DNA of 64,000 bases from an uncultured Granulosicoccaceae bacterium (GCA_937922675.1 CALAJN010000009.1:235687-299686); one strand, 5' to 3'; positions 9,232 to 18,455 are shown, counted from the first letter of the stretch. Notes: generated by a model not told the origin, from the letters alone. Numbers and translations: made by a program.

Positions 9232-10917
9232 TTGCACACGCCACCCGTGCCAGCCCGCCCCTATTTCCCCGACACCGCCCCTGACGACGGCTGGTTGACG
9301 CCAGAAAATCGACAGACAGGCAAATCGTCTGCGCCCATCGTCGCGCCCAATACGCGACCCGATTGGCCCGTTCTGCTGCTGATCAGTCAGTATCGTTACT
9401 TTGTCCTGCTGGTGCTGGGCGGCGTGTACTACGCACCCGATACCCAAAGTGTGGTGGGCTCACGAGATCCGATCTTATTCGAGATCGCACACCTGTTCTG
9501 GTGCGTACTCGCCCTTGGATTTACCTATCTGATCCGAAAGCGGCAGCCCTCTGCCGAAGCCCAGCTGTACCTGCAGAGCTATCTCGATATCGTCTGTATC
9601 AGTCTGCTGATATTTGCCAGTGGCGGCAGCGTCAGCGGGCTTGGACCCTTGTTGCTGATCGGCGTTGCCCTGCTCTCTCACCTGGTGCCGGCTCGCATGG
9701 CTCTGCTGTTCGCAGCCATTGCATCCGTGATGTTGTTTACTCAGGAATTGATCGCCTCAAGCCTGCACCGAGACGCGATCGTGGATCTTGAACGCGCTGG
9801 AATGCTCGGTGCTTCGGTGTTCGCAGCTGCGTGGTTGATTTCGGTGCCGGTACGCAAGCTCTCATCACGTGACATCAGCGTACCGACGGTCTTTCGTGCT
9901 GGCCTGGACGTTGAACAAATTGCGCGATTGAACGAAGAGATCGTGCAGGAACTCGACAGTGGCGTGCTGGTGATAGATTCAAACGGGCAGGTGCAGGTCA
10001 TCAACGACAGCGCACGTGTTCTGCTCGGAATGGAGTTCATCAACCTGCCGGCCCCCCTATCGGCCATAGCACCGGAGTTGCTTGATGATCTGCACGACTA
10101 CCGTGCAAGCCCCGAACACCCCAGTCACCCGATTTCAATGACTGGCACCGGACAAACGCTCTTGCCTCGTTACAGCAACTTGTCAAATGGCGGAATCCTA
10201 CTGCGTATCGAGGATCACAGCTCAATACTGATGCAGTTTCAACAACTCAAACTTGCCTCGCTGGGGCGATTGTCAGCGAGTATCGCGCATGAAATTCGCA
10301 ACCCTCTGGGTGCCATATCTCACGCTGTTCAGCTCATCCGTGAGTCCGAGACTCTCAGCAAGGAGGACTACGGGCTCAGCGAGGTCGCGCTCAAGCACAC
10401 TGCCCGGATCGACAGAATCATAAACGACGTCTTGCAAGTATCCAATCGCCCCCCGGCTGCACCTACTGCATTGAACGTAACCGAGGTCATCACCGATTTC
10501 TGTCAAAGATTCATCAGCGAACGCAAGTTGAAAGAGAATCAGGTGATGTGCACAACATCAGCGGCAGCGACAGCCTTCTTCGACCCTGATCAGTTTGATC
10601 AAGTGATGTGGAATCTGTGTAACAACGCACTACTTCACAATTCAGGCAAACACGTCCTCATCACGATCGATGTCAAGCAAACCGCTTCCGGGTATACAAC
10701 CGTAGACATCATGGATAACGGAGAAGGCATAGAACACTCCGAGATGCAAAAGGTGTTTGAGCCCTTTTACTCAAGTAGCGATAGCGGCACAGGCCTGGGT
10801 TTGTTCATCGTGCGCGAGATCTGTGAGGCCAACAAGAGCAGCATCGACTGCATCCCGACCACGACAGGCGCACATTTCCGACTAACGCTCACAGGTGAGG
10901 GAAATCTCGCTGCATGA
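9232..10917 (+). CDS. pilS: PilS, sensor histidine kinase for type IV pilin expression
   Basis: PilS senses pilin levels in the inner membrane and controls PilR. The 561-residue protein has about six membrane segments between residues 45 and 210, a PAS-like region near 235-330 (ELDSGVLVIDSNGQVQVIND), a HisKA box with phospho-His in ASIAHEIRNPLGAISHAVQL near 350, and an ATPase domain with N box NALLHNSG, DNGEGI and GTGLGLFIV. The track start is TTG; a GTG five codons later is also possible, and neither has a clear ribosome binding site, so the exact start is uncertain. The stop overlaps the pilR start as ATGA. Confidence 0.93.
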   Translation: MHTPPVPARPYFPDTAPDDGWLTPENRQTGKSSAPIVAPNTRPDWPVLLLISQYRYFVLLVLGGVYYAPDTQSVVGSRDPILFEIAHLFWCVLALGFTYLIRKRQPSAEAQLYLQSYLDIVCISLLIFASGGSVSGLGPLLLIGVALLSHLVPARMALLFAAIASVMLFTQELIASSLHRDAIVDLERAGMLGASVFAAAWLISVPVRKLSSRDISVPTVFRAGLDVEQIARLNEEIVQELDSGVLVIDSNGQVQVINDSARVLLGMEFINLPAPLSAIAPELLDDLHDYRASPEHPSHPISMTGTGQTLLPRYSNLSNGGILLRIEDHSSILMQFQQLKLASLGRLSASIAHEIRNPLGAISHAVQLIRESETLSKEDYGLSEVALKHTARIDRIINDVLQVSNRPPAAPTALNVTEVITDFCQRFISERKLKENQVMCTTSAAATAFFDPDQFDQVMWNLCNNALLHNSGKHVLITIDVKQTASGYTTVDIMDNGEGIEHSEMQKVFEPFYSSSDSGTGLGLFIVREICEANKSSIDCIPTTTGAHFRLTLTGEGNLAA

Positions 10918-12353
10918 CTTTCGAAAAGACACTGAACAACATCAGCACGATTCTTGTCATAGACGATGAGCCGGATATCCGAAAGCTCGTTGCCTTGTCG
11001 CTTTCACGCATTGGCGTTGATACACAGGCAGCTGCCAACCTTTCCGAGGCGCGTACACTCCTGAGTGAGTACTCCTTCGATGCCTGCTTGTGCGACATGC
11101 GCCTGCCAGACGGCGATGGGGTCGCGTTTGTGTCTGAACTGCAGAAGGATTACCCAGGACTACCAGTAGCGGTGATCACAGCGCACGGCCATGTAGAGTC
11201 TGCGGTTGAAGCGATGCGCAATGGTGCTTTTGACTTTGTTGCCAAGCCTGTTGATCTGGGCATATTGCGCCGCCTGGTTTCGCAGGCCATAGAGATCAAG
11301 AAGTTGGGGCAAAAGGCACTGGAGGCAGATTCCCCTGTCAGGATAGAGCGTCGAAACATGGCCACGCGACTGCGGCAGGGCGAGCGTTTTGTGGGCAACT
11401 CTCCTCTCATGCAATCACTGAGAGAGCGCATAAAGAAGGTTGCCCGAACCAATGCACCGATATGGATCACCGGAGAATCCGGAACGGGCAAGGAACTCAT
11501 CGCAAGACTCATTCACGCCAATGGACCTCGCGCCCAGATGCCCTTTGTTGCCATCAACTGCGGTGCCATTCCAAGCGAATTGGTCGAAAGTGAATTGTTT
11601 GGGCACTTGAAGGGAGCCTTCACCGGCGCACATCAGGATAAGGACGGACTTTTTCGCGCAGCCAACGGAGGCACACTCTTTCTGGATGAGGTTGCCGAGT
11701 TGCCACTGCATATGCAGGTCAAAGTGCTACGGGCCATACAAGAGAAGGCTATCCGCCCTGTGGGGTCACACCGTGAGAACACCGTAGATGTGCGCCTGTT
11801 AAGCGCAAGCCACAGTGACCTTGCCGACCGCGTAGACGATGGCAGTTTTCGGCAAGACTTGTACTACCGTCTGAATGTCATCACAGTAACCTCCCCTGCC
11901 CTGCGCGAACGTCGGGAGGACATTCCGGCACTGGTTAGCGCGATACTGGACAGACAGACCGCAGGCTCTGAGCGCAGCATGAGTCTTGACTCCAAGGCAA
12001 TGGATCGCCTGCTGAGCCATGACTTCCCTGGTAACGTTCGCGAACTGGAGAATATTCTCGCCCGTGCCAGTGCCATGGCCGAAGGTGGTCTCATCACCGC
12101 TGATGAACTTGAACTGACGCATGTAACCGATGAAAGCTCAAGTGGCGCTTCGAAAAGCCGCAGCAATGAAGAGACAGCAGACTTGACACCTGAGGCCTCT
12201 GAGCAGGCAATGGAAGTCACGAACGTACTCAATGCACTGAACGAAACGCGGTGGAATAGACGAAAGGCCGCAGAAATCCTGGGGCTGAGCTACCGCCAGT
12301 TGCGCTACAAGATTCAGCAACTGGGCCTCGACAAGGATGATCGTGCTGCCTAG
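10914..12353 (+). CDS. pilR: PilR, sigma-54-dependent response regulator
   Basis: PilR is the NtrC-family activator that, once phosphorylated by PilS, drives sigma-54 transcription of pilA. The 479-residue product has a receiver domain (phospho-acceptor Asp in CLCDMRLPDGDG near residue 60, Lys in FVAKPVDLG), an AAA+ domain with Walker A GESGTGKELIARLIH, the sigma-54 contact loop GAFTGA, Walker B LFLDEV, and a C-terminal Fis-type helix-turn-helix (RRKAAEILGLSYRQLRYKI). All activator motifs are intact. Its probable target promoter, a near-consensus sigma-54 site, lies 155 bp beyond its stop, before pilA. Confidence 0.96.
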   Translation: MTFEKTLNNISTILVIDDEPDIRKLVALSLSRIGVDTQAAANLSEARTLLSEYSFDACLCDMRLPDGDGVAFVSELQKDYPGLPVAVITAHGHVESAVEAMRNGAFDFVAKPVDLGILRRLVSQAIEIKKLGQKALEADSPVRIERRNMATRLRQGERFVGNSPLMQSLRERIKKVARTNAPIWITGESGTGKELIARLIHANGPRAQMPFVAINCGAIPSELVESELFGHLKGAFTGAHQDKDGLFRAANGGTLFLDEVAELPLHMQVKVLRAIQEKAIRPVGSHRENTVDVRLLSASHSDLADRVDDGSFRQDLYYRLNVITVTSPALRERREDIPALVSAILDRQTAGSERSMSLDSKAMDRLLSHDFPGNVRELENILARASAMAEGGLITADELELTHVTDESSSGASKSRSNEETADLTPEASEQAMEVTNVLNALNETRWNRRKAAEILGLSYRQLRYKIQQLGLDKDDRAA

Positions 12354-12365
12354 GCAGCTAGTTTT

Positions 12366-12400
12366 GTCACTTGTTGCCAATTTCAGTGTCAACAAGTGAC
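12366..12400 (+). terminator. Perfect 11-bp inverted repeat after pilR
   Basis: GTCACTTGTTG and CAACAAGTGAC form a perfect 11-bp stem around a 13-base loop, 12 bases after the pilR stop. No U tract follows, so it is either a weak or factor-assisted terminator separating pilSR from pilA, or an operator-like dyad upstream of the pilA promoter. The sequence alone does not decide. Confidence 0.5.
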
Positions 12401-12507
12401 AGCACTGTTAAACAACGCCATGTGACGTAGTACACGTTACTCGCTGTAGTGTGCACAAGGTCTCTTCACGCAGCGTGTTTTTTGTGCTCCAGACGGTACT
12501 TCAAGAC

Positions 12508-12523
12508 TGGCACGGTGAATGCA
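12508..12523 (+). promoter_or_regulatory. Sigma-54 promoter of pilA
   Basis: TGGCACGGTGAATGCA matches the sigma-54 consensus TGGCAC-N5-TTGCA with one mismatch. The invariant GG (-24) and GC (-12) are exactly ten bases apart. The predicted transcript start near 12535 gives a leader of about 80 bases before pilA. PilS/PilR control is expected from the family and from the adjacent pilSR operon. Confidence 0.88.
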
Positions 12524-12613
12524 CTCATGGGGTAGAACCTGCGACCGCTAAACCAGATGTAGGTTCGGCTTGACAGCAACTTACTACCTTTAATTTCTCT
12601 GGAGAAAGACCAC

Positions 12614-13084
12614 ATGATGGTTAAGCAAAAAGCACAACAGGGTTTTACCCTGATCGAACTCATGATCGTAATCGCGATCATCGGTATTCTCGCAGCTATC
12701 GCTGTTCCGCAGTACCAGGATTACATTGCCCGTACGCAGATGAACCGCCTGTACGGTGAAATCTCTTCACTGAAGACGGCGGTTGAAACCAACGCTATCA
12801 GCGGTACGGTTGTAACGTCTGGCGACGCCGATGATCTGGCTGACCTTGGCTGGACTGGCCAGTCAAACCTGACCGGCGGTACCGCTACTTCAGTTGATGC
12901 GTCTTTGTCACAAGCTGGCGTTGCTCAGATTACCGCAACACTTGACGGCGCTGTGAGCCCGGGTGTACGAGGAGCAGTAATTTCCCTCGACCGTACTGAC
13001 GCTGGCGTCTGGGACTGCACAATCACTCCATCAACAGCAAACGGCTGGAAAGACTCTTTCGTACCAACAGGATGTGAATTGTAA
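12614..13084 (+). CDS. pilA: Type IV major pilin PilA
   Basis: This is the structural subunit of the type IV pilus, used in twitching, adhesion and DNA uptake. The 156-residue prepilin has a short basic leader, then the prepilin peptidase site G^[20 protein letters not shown] with the assembly-critical Glu5, followed by the hydrophobic alpha1-N helix and a globular domain. Two C-terminal cysteines (VWDC and PTGC) should form the D-region disulphide. GGAG lies nine bases before the ATG. It is the first of two pilin genes and has its own sigma-54 promoter, so it is probably the major subunit. Confidence 0.95.
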   Translation: MMVKQKAQQGFTLIELMIVIAIIGILAAIAVPQYQDYIARTQMNRLYGEISSLKTAVETNAISGTVVTSGDADDLADLGWTGQSNLTGGTATSVDASLSQAGVAQITATLDGAVSPGVRGAVISLDRTDAGVWDCTITPSTANGWKDSFVPTGCEL

Positions 13085-13122
13085 GCCTCTGAAAGCGATT
13101 GATGCTTGAAGAGTAAGAATGG

Positions 13123-13146
13123 GGCCTCGCGGTATACCGCGAGGCC
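13123..13146 (+). terminator. Perfect 24-base palindrome between the two pilin genes
   Basis: A perfect palindrome (GGCCTCGCGGTA and its complement) begins 38 bases after pilA and ends 24 bases before the second pilin. It would fold into a very stable GC-rich hairpin, but no U tract follows. A likely role is partial termination or 3'-end stabilisation of the pilA mRNA, so that PilA is made in excess over the second pilin. Confidence 0.7.
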
Positions 13147-13170
13147 TCCTGCGTTTCCGAGGTGACAAAC

Positions 13171-13626
13171 ATGTGCGCTAACAGACAAGGACGGATAGTA
13201 CACAAGGGATTTACGCTGATAGAGCTGATGATCGTCATAGCGATTCTCGGCATACTGGCGGCGATAGCCATGCCGATCTATACAAATCACACTTACACCA
13301 GCCAGCTAGCCAGAAGCTACAGCGAGTTATCTGGCTACACGCGAGCAGTAGAAGTAGCGCTAGCTACCAACTCATTAGCCGGGATTGATACTGATCCACA
13401 AGGTGTAGTCGGATTTGTCGACTCAAACCTGAGCACCACAAGGTTTGACTCCTTTGAGACCGAAGCTGAAAGCTCAATAACAGCAACGATGGACGGAAAC
13501 ACCGGCGCAGGGATACGTGGCACGACAATTACCCTTTCAAGGTCTTCCACAGGCATATGGACATGCGTCGTTGTGGGTGCCGGGGGAGGTTTTCAGGAAA
13601 ATTTCAAACCGAGCAATTGCTCCTAG
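13171..13626 (+). CDS. Second type IV pilin (PilA-like)
   Basis: About 151 residues. After a 13-residue leader the sequence is G^[24 protein letters not shown], nearly the same as PilA through the N-terminal helix, and the C-terminus again has two cysteines (WTC and SNC). The globular part differs clearly, so this is an old tandem duplicate rather than a recent copy. The ATG at 13171 has GAGGTG six bases upstream and is preferred over GTG 13162. No separate promoter was recognised; read-through past the hairpin is expected. It may be an alternative major pilin or a minor one. Confidence 0.9.
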   Translation: MCANRQGRIVHKGFTLIELMIVIAILGILAAIAMPIYTNHTYTSQLARSYSELSGYTRAVEVALATNSLAGIDTDPQGVVGFVDSNLSTTRFDSFETEAESSITATMDGNTGAGIRGTTITLSRSSTGIWTCVVVGAGGGFQENFKPSNCS

Positions 13627-13752
13627 AGCCCCTGCACCTCCAGGATGTACCGTTTTGTGTTCCATCGCCGAGTTATTGCGATTCCAGAATATTGACAATT
13701 GGCCGATAGTTCCCCAAGGACAACCTAAGTAGCATTCGGGAGCAACGCGACC

Positions 13753-15441
13753 ATGAGCAACGCCATCGGCGGGCTCGGCAGAAAACTGATCTCTAACGGG
13801 ATCATCTCCGAGCAAGTAGCACAACAAGCTGCAGACACATCAGAAAGCAGCAAGAGCAGCTTCATCAGCGCTCTTGTTGACCAAGAGGGGGTGTCGTCAT
13901 CTGCGGTCACTCATTTCATCGCAGCCGACTTCGGGCTCCCGGTCTTCGACATCAGCAGCCTCTCTACTGATGCTATCCCACACGAATTCCTCAAAGAGGA
14001 CTTGCTGGAACAGTACGATGCTGTTCCCATCGCGCGACGAGGAAGTCGCCTGTTCGTTGCCGTATCGGATCCAACCGACAGCGAAGCCCTGGACAAATAC
14101 AAGTTCACCTCCGGTCTGTCAGTTGAAGCAGTCATTATTGAATCTGCTGCGCTACTTGACTTGAAGAAAACAGTACAGGATTCAAGTGCGGACCTTGCCG
14201 GTGATCTCGACGACAGCTTCGACCTCGAGGTTGATGGCGGAGAAATCAACGACGATGTTGGCGATGAAGAAGGCGTAAACGAGACGCCTGTTGTACGTTT
14301 TGTCAACAAGCTACTGCTTGATGCCATCAAGCGTGGGGCCTCGGATATTCATGTGGAGCCTTACGAGAAACGATTCCGCGTACGCTTTCGTGTAGACGGT
14401 GTGCTTGAAGAAGTTGTGGATCCGCCGCTTTCGATGGCTGGTCGATTGACAGCCCGCCTGAAAGTCATGTCACGCATGGATATTTCCGAGCGCCGCGTGC
14501 CGCAGGACGGTCGCATCAAGCTCAAGATCTCCAAGAACAAGGCTATCGATTTCCGGGTTAACACCTGCCCTACGCTGTTTGGAGAGAAGACGGTACTACG
14601 TATTCTCGACCCCTCCAGCGCCACCCTTGGTATCGATGCTTTGGGCTATGAGCCAGAGCAGAAGCGTCTGTACATGGAAGCGCTTGCCAATCCCTACGGA
14701 ATGATCCTGGTCACTGGCCCCACAGGTTCGGGCAAGACCGTTTCTCTGTACACCGGCTTGAACATCCTGAATGAGCCAGGCACCAACATTTCAACCGCGG
14801 AAGACCCTGCAGAGATCAATCTCGAAGGGATCAACCAGGTCAACGTCAACCCCAAAGCGGGCCTGACGTTTGCTGAAGCGCTCAAGTCCTTCCTGCGCCA
14901 GGATCCCGACATCATCATGGTTGGTGAGATTCGTGATCTTGAAACAGCCAGTATTGCTATAAAGGCAGCGCAGACAGGCCACATGGTCATGTCTACCCTG
15001 CACACCAATGACGCACCTCAGACCCTGTCTCGTCTGGTCAACATGGGCGTCCCGCCTTTCAATATCGCGACCGCTGTATCTCTGGTCATAGCACAGCGCC
15101 TCGGAAGAAGACTGTGCGAGAGTTGCAAGCAACCTGACGATCTACCGGGTGAAACACTGCTCGCGGAAGGCTTCAGAGAAGACCAGCTCGAGGGACTGCA
15201 AATTTACAAGGCCAATGGGTGCAACAAATGCAACAACGGCTACAAGGGTCGGGTGGGCATCTATCAGGTGATGAAGATCAGTGAAGCCATGGGACGTATC
15301 ATCATGGAAGGTGGTAACGCCATGGATATCGCTGACCAGGCACGTGAGGAAGACATCCCGGACCTTAGAGAGTCTGCTTTGCTCAAGGTTTCGCAGGGCA
15401 TCATGAGTCTCGAAGAAGCCAACCGTGTGACCAAGGATTGA
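13753..15441 (+). CDS. pilB: PilB, type IV pilus extension ATPase
   Basis: PilB is the cytoplasmic hexameric ATPase that powers pilus polymerisation. The 562-residue protein has an N-terminal MshEN-type domain (about 1-150), an acidic linker (DLEVDGGEINDDVGDEEG), then the GspE/PilB core with Walker A GPTGSGKTVSLYTGL near residue 320, Asp box (STAEDPAEINLEGINQ), Walker B region (DPDIIMVGEIRD) and His box (STLHTNDAPQTL). The tetracysteine zinc motif CESC...CNKC is present near 455-495. GGGAG lies ten bases before the ATG. The stop is three bases before pilC. Confidence 0.96.
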   Translation: MSNAIGGLGRKLISNGIISEQVAQQAADTSESSKSSFISALVDQEGVSSSAVTHFIAADFGLPVFDISSLSTDAIPHEFLKEDLLEQYDAVPIARRGSRLFVAVSDPTDSEALDKYKFTSGLSVEAVIIESAALLDLKKTVQDSSADLAGDLDDSFDLEVDGGEINDDVGDEEGVNETPVVRFVNKLLLDAIKRGASDIHVEPYEKRFRVRFRVDGVLEEVVDPPLSMAGRLTARLKVMSRMDISERRVPQDGRIKLKISKNKAIDFRVNTCPTLFGEKTVLRILDPSSATLGIDALGYEPEQKRLYMEALANPYGMILVTGPTGSGKTVSLYTGLNILNEPGTNISTAEDPAEINLEGINQVNVNPKAGLTFAEALKSFLRQDPDIIMVGEIRDLETASIAIKAAQTGHMVMSTLHTNDAPQTLSRLVNMGVPPFNIATAVSLVIAQRLGRRLCESCKQPDDLPGETLLAEGFREDQLEGLQIYKANGCNKCNNGYKGRVGIYQVMKISEAMGRIIMEGGNAMDIADQAREEDIPDLRESALLKVSQGIMSLEEANRVTKD

Positions 15442-15443
15442 TC

Positions 15444-16658
15444 ATGGCCGCTGCAGCTGAAAAAAAGACCTTTCTATTTGAATGGGAAGGCAAGGACCGC
15501 AAGGGTACAAAGCAGACAGGCCTTGTTTCCGCGCCCAGTATGGACATGGTCAAGGCGAAGCTACGCCGCCAGGGCATCATCTCGCCGAAGGTCAAGAAAA
15601 AGCGATCCGGTGGCGGTGGAGGAAAAATCGAGCCGGGCGACATTGCCATTTTTGCCCGCCAGTTGACCACCATGATGGGAGCCGGTGTACCGATGGTGCA
15701 GGCCTTCGAGATCGTGGCAAACGGCATGGACAACAAGGCCATGCGTGAGATGGTCACAGACGTTAAAACCGAGATTGAAGGTGGTAGCAACCTGACCGCT
15801 GCGCTGCGCAAACATCCGAAGCATTTTGACGATTTGTTTTGCAGTCTTACCGAAGCTGGTGAGCAGTCCGGTACGCTGGAGACCTTGCTCAACGAGATCG
15901 CTACTTACAAGGAAAAATCAGAATCCTTGAAGAAAAAGATCAAGAAGGCAATGGCTTATCCTATCGCTGTATTGATCGTGGCAGCCATCGTGACAACCAT
16001 TCTTTTGATCTACGTTGTACCTCAGTTTGAGACATTGTTCGAGGGCATGGGCGGCAACCTCCCGGCCTTCACGCAGATGATCGTCAACATGTCCGAGTTC
16101 ATGCAAAAGTGGTGGTTTGCCATGGCAGCAGGGGTCGGCGTCGCAGTTTGGACTTTTCTTCAGGCAAAAAAACGTTCTGTAAAGTTCTCGAGATCCCTTG
16201 ATCGGCTTGTTCTGAAGTTACCGGTATTCGGTGACATCATCGTCAAAGCATCGACCGCTCGTTTTGCAAGAACACTCGCGACCATGTCCAAGGCTGGTGT
16301 ACCTCTGGTCGAGGCCATGGACTCTGTTGCCGGCACCGCTGGCAACTATGTCTTTGAACAAGCCATCCTCAAGATGAAGGAAGAGGCGGCAACCGGTCAA
16401 CAGTTGCAAGTTTCAATTGCCTCCTCGGGTCTCTTCTCCAACATGGTGGTACAGATGGTCGCTATTGGTGAGGAATCCGGCTCGATTGACGACATGCTCG
16501 CCAAGGTTGCTGACTACTATGAAGAGGAAGTGGACAATGCGGTTGACGCAATGACATCACTCATGGAGCCGATGATCATGTCCTTTCTGGGTGTAGTGAT
16601 TGGTGGCCTGGTCATTGGTATGTACCTTCCGATCTTCAAGATGGGTGATGCTTTCTAG
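15444..16658 (+). CDS. pilC: PilC, type IV pilus inner-membrane platform protein
   Basis: PilC is the inner-membrane platform that couples PilB rotation to pilin insertion. The 404-residue product contains two T2SSF domains with about three membrane spans (near residues 170, 220 and 375) and the repeated family motif FARQLTTMMGAGVPMVQAFE / FARTLATMSKAGVPLVEAMD. The track uses TTG 15438, but AAGGA lies six bases before ATG 15444, giving MAAAAEKKTFLFEWEG as in relatives. It is tightly linked to pilB. Confidence 0.95.
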   Translation: MAAAAEKKTFLFEWEGKDRKGTKQTGLVSAPSMDMVKAKLRRQGIISPKVKKKRSGGGGGKIEPGDIAIFARQLTTMMGAGVPMVQAFEIVANGMDNKAMREMVTDVKTEIEGGSNLTAALRKHPKHFDDLFCSLTEAGEQSGTLETLLNEIATYKEKSESLKKKIKKAMAYPIAVLIVAAIVTTILLIYVVPQFETLFEGMGGNLPAFTQMIVNMSEFMQKWWFAMAAGVGVAVWTFLQAKKRSVKFSRSLDRLVLKLPVFGDIIVKASTARFARTLATMSKAGVPLVEAMDSVAGTAGNYVFEQAILKMKEEAATGQQLQVSIASSGLFSNMVVQMVAIGEESGSIDDMLAKVADYYEEEVDNAVDAMTSLMEPMIMSFLGVVIGGLVIGMYLPIFKMGDAF

Positions 16659-16690
16659 CGCAGCTTTTCACCCAATAGCCAAGCTCTGAC

Positions 16691-16719
16691 CGGGAGTGGC
16701 GCCTCACGGCCCACTCCCG
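16691..16719 (+). terminator. Hairpin between pilC and pilD
   Basis: CGGGAGTGG and CCACTCCCG form a perfect 9-bp stem around an 11-base loop, followed by TTTGTCCTT. It resembles a weak intrinsic terminator or attenuator that would lower pilD expression relative to pilBC. Confidence 0.55.
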
Positions 16720-16745
16720 TTTGTCCTTCTGTAACAAGGATCTCG

Positions 16746-17681
16746 ATGAACGCGTTGCTTCTCACCTTCAAGGAAAACCCAGGACTGTGGCTCGGCGTGG
16801 TCGCCTTCCTGGGCCTGTTTGTAGGCAGTTTTCTCAACGTAGTGATCCATCGTCTCCCGCTTATGATGGAGCGGGCATGGCGAGAGGGTATGGAGGAGCT
16901 CAAGGCTGAATCAGAGCATCCGCAGGCCGACGCGCTTTCGGTCAGCGGTGACGGCACAGCCTCCATCACTGGCGCACCGGGCAGTGATTCCGGCGAGGCC
17001 TTCAACCTTGCGGTACCGCGCTCGCGCTGCCCCCACTGTGGGCACGGCATTACTGCTCTTGAGAATATCCCGATCATCAGTTGGCTGATGCTGCGTGGCA
17101 AGTGCTCGAAGTGCGCAGCACCGATCTCTGCCCGTTACCCGGCAATCGAATTCATCACCATGGTGCTGTCACTTCTTGTGGCGTGGCACTTTGGCCCAAC
17201 GCCTCAGGCACTACTGGGCATCGTTGCAACCTGGTACCTCGTCGCCATGACGATGATTGACTATGACACTTACCTGCTACCGGACACCCTGACGCTTCAG
17301 CTGATGTGGATAGGACTTCTTGCAGCCCTTGTTCCGGTGTTCACGGATTTGCAATCGGCCGTATTGGGTGCAGCTCTGGGCTATGGCATCCTGTGGACCA
17401 TCTATCAGGTGTTCCGCTTGATCACCGGCAAGGAGGGCATGGGCTACGGCGACTTCAAGCTCCTGGCTGCCATCGGTGCCCTGCTCGGCTGGCAGGTACT
17501 GCCCATGGTGATCTTGTTGTCGTCTCTCGTTGGTGCTGTCGTGGGCCTTTCATTGATCGCATTCTCCGGTCGCGACAAGAGCAAACCGATCCCTTTTGGA
17601 CCTTACCTCGCTGCGGCCGGTTTCATAGCCATGCTGTGGGGTGAGCAACTCACCGAAAGCTATTTCTCGTTACTCGGTTAA
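16746..17681 (+). CDS. pilD: PilD, prepilin leader peptidase / N-methyltransferase
   Basis: PilD cuts the leader of type IV pilins after Gly and methylates the new N-terminal Phe at the inner membrane. The 311-residue product has a first membrane span (about residues 12-32), two zinc-binding cysteine pairs (CPHC and CSKC), and several spans carrying the catalytic aspartates in MIDYDTYLLPD and GYGDFKLLAAIG. Between the first span and the cysteines lies an unusual hydrophilic insert of about 45 residues rich in Glu, Ser and Gly, which lengthens the usual cytoplasmic loop. AAGGA precedes the ATG. Substrates are the two pilins upstream and any type II secretion pseudopilins. Confidence 0.95.
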   Translation: MNALLLTFKENPGLWLGVVAFLGLFVGSFLNVVIHRLPLMMERAWREGMEELKAESEHPQADALSVSGDGTASITGAPGSDSGEAFNLAVPRSRCPHCGHGITALENIPIISWLMLRGKCSKCAAPISARYPAIEFITMVLSLLVAWHFGPTPQALLGIVATWYLVAMTMIDYDTYLLPDTLTLQLMWIGLLAALVPVFTDLQSAVLGAALGYGILWTIYQVFRLITGKEGMGYGDFKLLAAIGALLGWQVLPMVILLSSLVGAVVGLSLIAFSGRDKSKPIPFGPYLAAAGFIAMLWGEQLTESYFSLLG

Positions 17682-17852
17682 GCGTTGATCCACATTGACG
17701 TGATACTCGCTTGATCCGGATTGTCGACAGCTACCCCTGTCAATCTGTATGGAACGCGGGGTGTTATAGCGCTCCCGAGCGCTGACTCGCCCGATTTTTC
17801 ATGAGACAGTCTCGGCTCGCCCCGCTACAAGGCGCCCGGCAGAAGGCTCATC

Positions 17853-18455
17853 GTGTTACTCATCGGACTCACAGGCGGAATCGCCAGCGGCAAAACGCTC
17901 GTTTCGGATCGCTTTAGCGAGCTCGGTGCAGCCGTTGTGGATGCGGATGTCGTTGCTCGCGAGGTCGTAGCACCCGGCAGTAGTGGCTTGAGGGCGATCA
18001 TTGAGACGTTCGGCGAAGGTCTGCTGGATGTCACTGGTGCACTTAACCGAGCAGCCTTGCGTGAAAGGGTCTTTGCCGATGACGACGCTCGCCAGACGCT
18101 TAACGCCATCTTGCATCCACGCATCCGTGCTGAATCCGAGCACCAGTTGCAGACTTATGCCGATGCGGGCTACCCCTACGCCGTGTACGCACTGCCCCTG
18201 CTGGTTGAGACTGATCAAGCCGATCGCTTTGACCGCGTACTTGTGGTCGATGTGCCTGAGTCCGTGCAGCTTGATCGACTCATGGCACGCGACAACATGG
18301 ATGCGAGCTCGGCACAGAGGATTCTAGACACCCAGGCGTCACGTCAACAGAGGTTGAACGTAGCTGATGACGTCATCGTGAATACGGGCGCCATCGACGA
18401 GACGCTTGTACAAGTGGACAAGCTACACCACCGCTATAGGGCTCTCGCTGACTGA
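17853..18455 (+). CDS. coaE: CoaE, dephospho-CoA kinase
   Basis: CoaE performs the last step of coenzyme A synthesis, phosphorylating the 3'-OH of dephospho-CoA with ATP. The 200-residue product begins with the P-loop GLTGGIASGKT, followed by VVDADVVAREVV and the lid region (MARDNMDASSAQRILDTQ). It starts with GTG preceded by AAGG at a fair distance. pilD-coaE adjacency is common in gammaproteobacteria. The 171-bp gap before it holds a short GC-rich dyad (17768-17783) but no clear promoter. It converges on mutT. Confidence 0.94.
   Translation: MLLIGLTGGIASGKTLVSDRFSELGAAVVDADVVAREVVAPGSSGLRAIIETFGEGLLDVTGALNRAALRERVFADDDARQTLNAILHPRIRAESEHQLQTYADAGYPYAVYALPLLVETDQADRFDRVLVVDVPESVQLDRLMARDNMDASSAQRILDTQASRQQRLNVADDVIVNTGAIDETLVQVDKLHHRYRALAD

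Noticed and set aside
13692-13697. Perfect TTGACA upstream of pilB
   Set aside because: No -10 hexamer lies 16-18 bases downstream, so it is not called as a promoter.
17768-17800. AGCGCT/AGCGCT dyad followed later by five T's, between pilD and coaE
   Set aside because: The stem is only 6 bp and the T run begins 11 bases after it, so an intrinsic terminator is not supported.
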